Part shown: one piece after another, positions 59,544 through 64,000 of the stretch
Layout: each line of letters begins with the position of its first letter
Numbering within the stretch: the first letter of the stretch is position 1
Assembly: GCA_963662765.2 (NCBI GenBank)
Contig: CAXXUP010000008.1
Location: 186,001 to 250,000 of the forward strand
Direction: 5' to 3'
DNA: 64,000 nt
From: DATMXT01 sp963662765
Lineage (GTDB): Bacteria; Bacillota; Clostridia; Oscillospirales; Feifaniaceae
The notes under the pieces: generated by a model
Seen by the model: the letters and a program-made list of their open reading frames with translations, nothing else
The model's database searches: none
Told to the model about the DNA's origin: nothing
Made by a program: the position numbers and the translations under genes

Positions 59544-60002
59544 ATGCAGCCGAGAACAAAACAGCATCTGATGGTCTCCGAGGCGGCCGAGTCCCTGCTG
59601 GCCCGTGCGCCGGTCGGTGTACTTGCCATGACGGGGCCCTACGCCATACCCGTCCACCTCGTGTGGATGGACGGAAAAGTCTATATTCACGGAAGCCCTG
59701 AGGGCGAAAAGGTCGACCGGATGGCTGCCGACCCCAGTGTATGCCTTACAGTCTACGAGATGTCTGACTTTATCGTGGACAACCCCAAGTCGGCCTGCAG
59801 CATCTACACGGCGTACGAATCGGTCATGGTCAAGGGCAAGGTCAGCAAGGTGGCGGACCCCGAGAAAAAGAAAGCGGTCCTCTACGCCTTTGCCGCCAAA
59901 TATTATCCGCCGCTTGAAGCGCTGCCCATGCCGCTGCCTTCGATCGAGGCCACGACGCTCTTTGAGATCACCCCGGACGAAATCACCGGTAAGAAAGTAT
60001 AA
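59544..60002 (+). CDS. Pyridoxamine 5'-phosphate oxidase-like flavin-binding protein
   Basis: A 152-residue protein of the PNPOx-like split-barrel fold. It has EAAESLLARAPVGVLAMTG (first strand), YAIPVHLVWMDGKVYIHGSPEGEKVDRM (FMN- or F420-binding loop) and VMVKGKVSKVADPEKK. Small proteins of this type bind FMN, F420 or heme and are often of unknown activity. The start at 59544 follows TAGGAGGG. It precedes the aldo/keto reductase by 40 bases and may be co-transcribed. Confidence 0.8.
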   Translation: MQPRTKQHLMVSEAAESLLARAPVGVLAMTGPYAIPVHLVWMDGKVYIHGSPEGEKVDRMAADPSVCLTVYEMSDFIVDNPKSACSIYTAYESVMVKGKVSKVADPEKKKAVLYAFAAKYYPPLEALPMPLPSIEATTLFEITPDEITGKKV

Positions 60003-60042
60003 CGGTTTTGCAGTTTGTCTTTTAACGAGAGGAGTATTTAAC

Positions 60043-61065
60043 GTGGAAAAAATTAGACTCGGCCGGTCCGAAATCATGGCCACGACGACGTCTTTCGGCT
60101 GTCTGCCGCTCCAGCGCCGCCCGATGGACGAGGTCATCCCCATGCTGCGGCGAGCAGTAGAGGGCGGCATCAACTATTTCGATACAGCCCGCATGTACTC
60201 CGACAGCGAAGAGAAGTTGGGCGAGGCCTTTGAGGGTATGCGGGAGAATCTTTATATCGCGACCAAAACCCACCACTTCACCTATGACGGCGTGATGGAG
60301 GATATGGCCACAAGTTTAAAAAATTTGCGCACCGACTACGTGGATTTACTCCAGGTGCACAACCCGCCGTTTTGCCCCCGGCCTGACGGGGCAGACGGCG
60401 TCTACAAGGCGCTCTTAGAACTCAAAGCCGCCGGAAAAATCCGGCACATCGGCATCACGAACCACCGGCTGCCCATCGCCCGGGAGGCTGTGGAGTCCGG
60501 GCTCTACGAGACGCTGCAATTCCCCTTTGCCTATATTTCGAGCAAGCAGGACTTTGAACTTGTGGAACTGTGCAAACAGCATGACGTCGGCTTCATCGCC
60601 ATGAAGCCGTTTGCCGGCGGCCTCTTATCGAACGCCGGGGCCTCCTACACGTTCTACAAGCAAAACCCCTATGTTCTGCCCATCTACGGTTTCCAGTTCA
60701 TGGAGCAGCTAGATGAGGTCTTAGGGTTTGAGACCTGCCCGCCGGACGAGGCTGAGGCAATGGCCGTCATCGAACGTGACCGGAAAGAACTGACCGGTAA
60801 CTTTTGCCGCAACTGCGGCTACTGCCAGCCCTGCCCGATCGGAATCCGGGTTGACCTTGTCACCCGCATGCCCTACAACTTAAAGCGCATGCCGGTGGAA
60901 AGTCTCTTAACCCCCGAGTGGAAGGCCCTGATCGAGGACACCGAAAACTGCATCCACTGCGGACAGTGCAGCTCACGCTGCCCGTACGAGCTCGACCCGC
61001 CGAGCCGTTTCGAGGAGGTTCGCCGGGATTTCTTAACTCAATACGAGGCGTTTCACAAAAAGTGA
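60043..61065 (+). CDS. Aldo/keto reductase with C-terminal ferredoxin-like domain
   Basis: The 340-residue protein has the aldo/keto reductase tetrad Asp47, Tyr52, Lys75 and His106. The last ~90 residues carry two cysteine clusters, FCRNCGYCQPCPIGI and CIHCGQCSSRCPYEL, typical of 4Fe-4S ferredoxin domains. Such fusions are common in anaerobes and probably use ferredoxin-linked electrons or an unusual coupling to NAD(P)H. The start is GTG at 60043 with GAGAGGAG upstream; a longer reading to 59737 overlaps the preceding gene. Its stop overlaps the MATE gene by GTGA. Confidence 0.87.
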   Translation: MEKIRLGRSEIMATTTSFGCLPLQRRPMDEVIPMLRRAVEGGINYFDTARMYSDSEEKLGEAFEGMRENLYIATKTHHFTYDGVMEDMATSLKNLRTDYVDLLQVHNPPFCPRPDGADGVYKALLELKAAGKIRHIGITNHRLPIAREAVESGLYETLQFPFAYISSKQDFELVELCKQHDVGFIAMKPFAGGLLSNAGASYTFYKQNPYVLPIYGFQFMEQLDEVLGFETCPPDEAEAMAVIERDRKELTGNFCRNCGYCQPCPIGIRVDLVTRMPYNLKRMPVESLLTPEWKALIEDTENCIHCGQCSSRCPYELDPPSRFEEVRRDFLTQYEAFHKK

Positions 61066-62456
61066 ACCGGCTCTTTGATCCGCAGACGTTCGTCCCGGCT
61101 GAGCTGCGCCGGGACGAACTGCCCTGCGCAAAAGATGCCTACGAGACAGCCATTAAGCTGGCGTGGCCTGCCGTCGTCGAAATGGTGCTGCTGTCGGTCA
61201 TCGGCGCTGTAGATACCATGATGGTCGGCAAGCTCGGGCACGCCGCCATCGCCGCCGTCGGACTGTCCGGTCAGCCCCGGCTCATCTTCGTCGGCACCAT
61301 CACGGCCTTAAACACCGGCACCATTGCCTTAGTCTCCCGCCGCAAGGGACAGGGTGACCAGGCCGGGGCCTGCAAGGTTTTGGCACAGGCCCTTGTCGTC
61401 AACTTCATCTTGGGCATTTTTATGGCGTACATCGCCATTACCAAGGCCGAGTTTCTTATGAAGCTTGCCGGCGCAAACGAGGAGACACTGGCGCTTTCCG
61501 CCACCTATTTTCGCATTGTCTTCTACGGCTTCATTTTACAGACCATCGCCCTGACCATCTCGGCCGCCCAGCGCGGCATCGGCAACACCCATCTGACCAT
61601 GCGGCTCAACGTGACGGCCAACCTCGTCAACGTCGTCTTCAACTATTTTCTCATTTACGGCCATTTCGGCTTCCCCCGCCTCGAGGTGGCCGGGGCCGCC
61701 GCGGCCACGGCCTTAGGCTACTCAGTGGCGGCCGTGCTCGCCATCCTATCCCTTTTCAAAAAAGACGGCTACTTAAACCTGTCGGGCCTTAAGCACTATA
61801 AGTATGACCCCGCCATCAGCCGGGGCATGTTTGCGGTGGGCGGCAATGCCATCATCGAGCAGTGGGGCATGCGGTTTGGCTTTCTCATGTACTCCCGCAT
61901 CGTCGCAAGCCTTGGCACCGTCGCCTACGCCACCCACCAGATCGGCACCCAGCTGCTCACCATCACCTTCACGGTCGGCGACGGGCTTGCGGTGGCAGCG
62001 ACCGCCCTGACCGGCCAGAACCTCGGCAAAAAACGGCCCGATTTGTCCCTCATGTACATTACGGTCATCAAGCGCATCGCCATGGTGGCGTCGCTTGGCA
62101 TTTTAGTACTGCTGATTTTATTTCGCACCCCCATCGCCGGGCTTTTCATCGACGATCCTTCCACCATCCACAATGCCGGGAATCTGTTTATCATCATTGC
62201 CCTCGTGCAGCCGCTGCAGACCTCCAACGTCGTCATGTCGGGCAGTTTGCGCGGGGCCGGCGACACCAAGTATGTCGCCTTTGTCATGCTCACCTCCATC
62301 CTCATCCTGCGGGTCGGCGGCGGCTGGCTCCTCACCTACCCCGCCGGGTTTGGCCTGTACGGCTGCTGGCTGGCGCTGTGCGTTGACCAGTTCTACCGGT
62401 ACGCAATGCTCACGCCACGGCTGAAAAAGGGCAAATGGATGGGCATAGAGTTGTAA
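61062..62456 (+). CDS. MATE family efflux transporter
   Basis: The 464-residue protein has twelve predicted transmembrane helices in two MATE halves (WPAVVEMVLLSVIGAVDTMMVGKLG in the first, FAVGGNAIIEQWGMRFGFLMYSRIV in the second). MATE proteins export drugs or metabolites with sodium or protons. The GTG start at 61062 overlaps the aldo/keto reductase stop, so the two genes are coupled. The export substrate is unknown. The operon (PNPOx-like, aldo/keto reductase, MATE) suggests modification and export of a small molecule. Confidence 0.9.
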   Translation: MNRLFDPQTFVPAELRRDELPCAKDAYETAIKLAWPAVVEMVLLSVIGAVDTMMVGKLGHAAIAAVGLSGQPRLIFVGTITALNTGTIALVSRRKGQGDQAGACKVLAQALVVNFILGIFMAYIAITKAEFLMKLAGANEETLALSATYFRIVFYGFILQTIALTISAAQRGIGNTHLTMRLNVTANLVNVVFNYFLIYGHFGFPRLEVAGAAAATALGYSVAAVLAILSLFKKDGYLNLSGLKHYKYDPAISRGMFAVGGNAIIEQWGMRFGFLMYSRIVASLGTVAYATHQIGTQLLTITFTVGDGLAVAATALTGQNLGKKRPDLSLMYITVIKRIAMVASLGILVLLILFRTPIAGLFIDDPSTIHNAGNLFIIIALVQPLQTSNVVMSGSLRGAGDTKYVAFVMLTSILILRVGGGWLLTYPAGFGLYGCWLALCVDQFYRYAMLTPRLKKGKWMGIEL

Positions 62457-62483
62457 GGGACAATACTAATCATATTCGGTGAA

Positions 62484-62509
62484 AAGGCAGCGGCAAAAGC
62501 CGCTGCCTT
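62484..62509 (+). terminator. Terminator of the PNPOx-AKR-MATE operon
   Basis: An 11-bp perfect stem (AAGGCAGCGGC with GCCGCTGCCTT) with an AAAA loop, followed by GTTATTTG. Confidence 0.75.
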
Positions 62510-62583
62510 GTTATTTGTCAAACGTATTTAGGCCAATTCCTGTCCCCGCAACTGAGGGTTGCGCAGGTTCCAGTTTGCTGTGG

Positions 62584-62612
62584 TTGATTGCAACCGCTTT
62601 GTCTGGTAACAT
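62584..62612 (+). promoter_or_regulatory. Promoter of the XRE-type regulator gene
   Basis: TTGATT (62584-62589), 17 bases and TAACAT (62607-62612) with an upstream TGG (extended -10) stand about 26 bases before the start at 62638. Confidence 0.5.
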
Positions 62613-62637
62613 AACAGCAGCGAAAGGGGATTTGAAA

Positions 62638-63318
62638 ATGGAGTTTAATGAGATTATCATACAGACCCGCAAAGCGCAGGGGCTCAGTCAGGAACAGCTC
62701 GCCGCTCAGGTGGGCGTTTCCCGGCAAGCTGTGAGCAAATGGGAAACAGGGGATGCGCAGCCCGATCTTGCAAAGCTTTTGGCACTCGCGGGGGCCTTAA
62801 ACATCAGCATGGACGCGCTATGCGGGCGGGAGACTCCGGCGAATGAGGTTGGGGCTGCTACGAGCGAGGGACAAAAAAAGTCACGGTTATTTCGATATGC
62901 GGCAAGTATTATTCTTGTTTTACTCCTGCTTTGCGCAAGCTTTTACGCCGGAACAAGGTATGGCTGGAACCAAGCGCCTGACGCGCTGCCCGCCCCGTCC
63001 CTGCCGGATACCGTCACCATCTCCGGCGTGAATTTTTCCATCGGATACAAAGGGCTTTCTTATCAGTTCGTGCCGAGCATTGCGGGAGAAACCTATACGT
63101 ACCAAATCACTTTTACCGGAATGGACAGTACACCGCAAACCTTTGACGCGCCATACAGCGGCGGGATTTGCACGGATACGATAACCCTTGCCGAATACGG
63201 CTCCTATTCCGTCACGGTTGTGGTGAGCAGCGGGGACGACAGCCGCCCCGTTCCGGTTGCCTTGAACTTGAATTTTGACCGGGGATCGGGGTCTGCCTCG
63301 TGGACGCCTGTGGGGTGA
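62638..63318 (+). CDS. XRE-family helix-turn-helix membrane protein
   Basis: The 226-residue protein has an N-terminal XRE helix-turn-helix (about residues 7-60; TRKAQGLSQEQLAAQVGVSRQAVSKWETG) and one transmembrane helix (about 87-104). An exported C-terminal domain (about 120-226) is rich in Ser/Thr/Gly/Tyr. Such single-span HTH proteins act as membrane-linked repressors or sensors. The target is unknown. The ATG at 62638 follows AAAGGGG; an earlier reading to 62479 crosses the promoter. GC content here is moderate and falls after it. Confidence 0.82.
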   Translation: MEFNEIIIQTRKAQGLSQEQLAAQVGVSRQAVSKWETGDAQPDLAKLLALAGALNISMDALCGRETPANEVGAATSEGQKKSRLFRYAASIILVLLLLCASFYAGTRYGWNQAPDALPAPSLPDTVTISGVNFSIGYKGLSYQFVPSIAGETYTYQITFTGMDSTPQTFDAPYSGGICTDTITLAEYGSYSVTVVVSSGDDSRPVPVALNLNFDRGSGSASWTPVG

Positions 63319-63363
63319 AGGGGGTGTCGATATAGGGAAATTTGAATTCAGCAAAAACCGAAG

Positions 63364-63393
63364 GCAGGCAGCGGAGTAAAATCTGCTGCCTGC
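63364..63393 (+). terminator. Hairpin after the XRE gene
   Basis: The arms GCAGGCAGCGGA and TCTGCTGCCTGC pair with one mismatch around a 6-base loop, followed by TTGTAAT. A moderate terminator, and the approximate point where base composition changes. Confidence 0.55.
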
Positions 63394-63468
63394 TTGTAAT
63401 ATGAGGATAATTGGTTTATTATGGGTTTGTTTGTTGATAAAGATTAAGGTGCAAAACGGAGGTAATAT

Positions 63469-64000
63469 ATGTATTATTCAGATAAGCCCATTTCCTGTAG
63501 CGAAGATGATTCACTAAAGAGAATTGGATTTGCCAAAACACTTGCACAATCACTCATTAATTTGAATAGTGCTGATACATTCACAGTGGGCTTATTCGGA
63601 AAATGGGGTAGTGGAAAAACATCTCTAATTAATTTAATGCTGGATCAAATCGAAATTTATCAGAAAGAAAAAATGGAGCGAGATAAATTGATTGTTGTCC
63701 ATTTTGAACCGTGGAATTTTTCTGATACAAATCAATTACTAACACAATTTTTTGTTCGCTTATCAAACGATTTTAAGAGTAAAGGAGACAGAAATTTAGA
63801 AAAAATAGGAGCAGCACTTGAGACATACTCTGACGCATTTGACCTCACACAGGCAATTCCCGTAGTAGGAAGTCTAGTAGCTCTATTTGGGAAAAAAGGA
63901 GCGGCTACTTTAGGAAAAAAGTTGAAAAAGGGCTCAGATGAAAAGGATATTTCAAAGCAAAAGGAATCTGTTGTTCGCCTTTTAACCGAACAATCAAAAA
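63469..64000 (+). CDS. KAP-family P-loop NTPase (C-terminus cut by window edge)
   Basis: The 177 visible residues start with ATG at 63469 behind GGAGG. They show the KAP layout: a short start with SCSEDDSLKRIGFAKTLAQ, Walker A FGKWGSGKTSLINLM (P-loop 44-51), and the downstream conserved HFEPWNFSD. A hydrophobic segment (about 140-155, AIPVVGSLVALFG) may enter the membrane, a known KAP feature. KAP NTPases are found near signalling, plasmid and phage-defence genes. Codon use is AT-rich (many AAA, ATA, TTA), unlike the genes before it, suggesting horizontal origin. The rest of the gene lies outside the window. Confidence 0.85.
   Translation, partial: MYYSDKPISCSEDDSLKRIGFAKTLAQSLINLNSADTFTVGLFGKWGSGKTSLINLMLDQIEIYQKEKMERDKLIVVHFEPWNFSDTNQLLTQFFVRLSNDFKSKGDRNLEKIGAALETYSDAFDLTQAIPVVGSLVALFGKKGAATLGKKLKKGSDEKDISKQKESVVRLLTEQSK

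Overview
The window is a chromosomal segment of a high-GC, Gram-positive, spore-forming bacterium, most likely a clostridial Firmicute of the Oscillospirales type. The signs are SpoVT, RNase Y next to YmdB, FakA next to an Asp23 protein, PhoP/PhoR with a complete pst operon, S-layer-homology proteins, AGGAGG-type ribosome binding sites, TTGACA/TATAAT promoters and tightly overlapping ATGA/GTGA gene junctions. Most of the window looks near 60% GC by eye. The last ~550 bases are clearly AT-rich and carry the start of a KAP-type P-loop NTPase, so a different, possibly acquired, region begins there. No tRNA, rRNA, insertion sequence or CRISPR array was seen.

Layout. 1-13.3 kb (minus strand): housekeeping genes, namely a thioredoxin-reductase-like flavoprotein (cut by the window edge), recG, fakA, asp23; an orphan peptide/solute-binding lipoprotein with pgeF and ymdB; rny; tatD, metG and a DUF975 membrane protein. 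13.4-17.7 kb: a DECD-box RNA helicase with a ComEA-like helix-hairpin-helix protein, then divergent malic enzyme and fumarase. 17.9-22.0 kb: a methionine operon (metF, separate MetH activation domain, short metH) behind a consensus promoter, a 29-codon cysteine-rich leader peptide and an apparent terminator/antiterminator switch. 22.1-25.1 kb: an iron-sulfur-type flavoprotein and a DUF1538 membrane protein with two P-II-like proteins. 25.1-31.5 kb: the complete pstSCAB-phoU-phoP-phoR operon.

31.8-49.4 kb: an FMN-type glutamate synthase-like protein, then the dominant feature of the window. A molybdenum hydroxylase (aldehyde oxidoreductase, 38696-41437) has its maturation genes on both sides. 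On the minus strand are an iron-sulfur dicluster/CCG protein, a small CxxC protein, a TrsS-like radical SAM protein and a phenylacetate-CoA-ligase-like enzyme. On the plus strand are an 87-aa protein, a MobA/MocA-like nucleotidyltransferase fused to a ModE/LysR-type helix-turn-helix, a histidine phosphatase-HD fusion, XdhC, a THEP1-like NTPase, a DUF364 protein and a FecCD-type ABC importer that may bring in molybdate or tungstate. The plus-strand genes overlap by a few bases and look like one unit of insertion, maturation and metal supply.

49.5-64 kb: spoVT; a low-molecular-weight tyrosine phosphatase fused to a RimI-type acetyltransferase, overlapping a short polA; two tandem S-layer-homology proteins; an AgcS amino-acid symporter; an M20 amidohydrolase; a PNPOx-fold protein, ferredoxin-tailed aldo/keto reductase and MATE exporter in series; an XRE-type membrane regulator; and the KAP NTPase running off the end.

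The observations most worth following up are the cysteine-rich leader and attenuator in front of metF, the molybdenum-hydroxylase maturation cluster with its dedicated transporter and palindromic operator, the phosphatase-acetyltransferase fusion, and the AT-rich KAP boundary. Family names are from recognition of sequence features; no database search was run.
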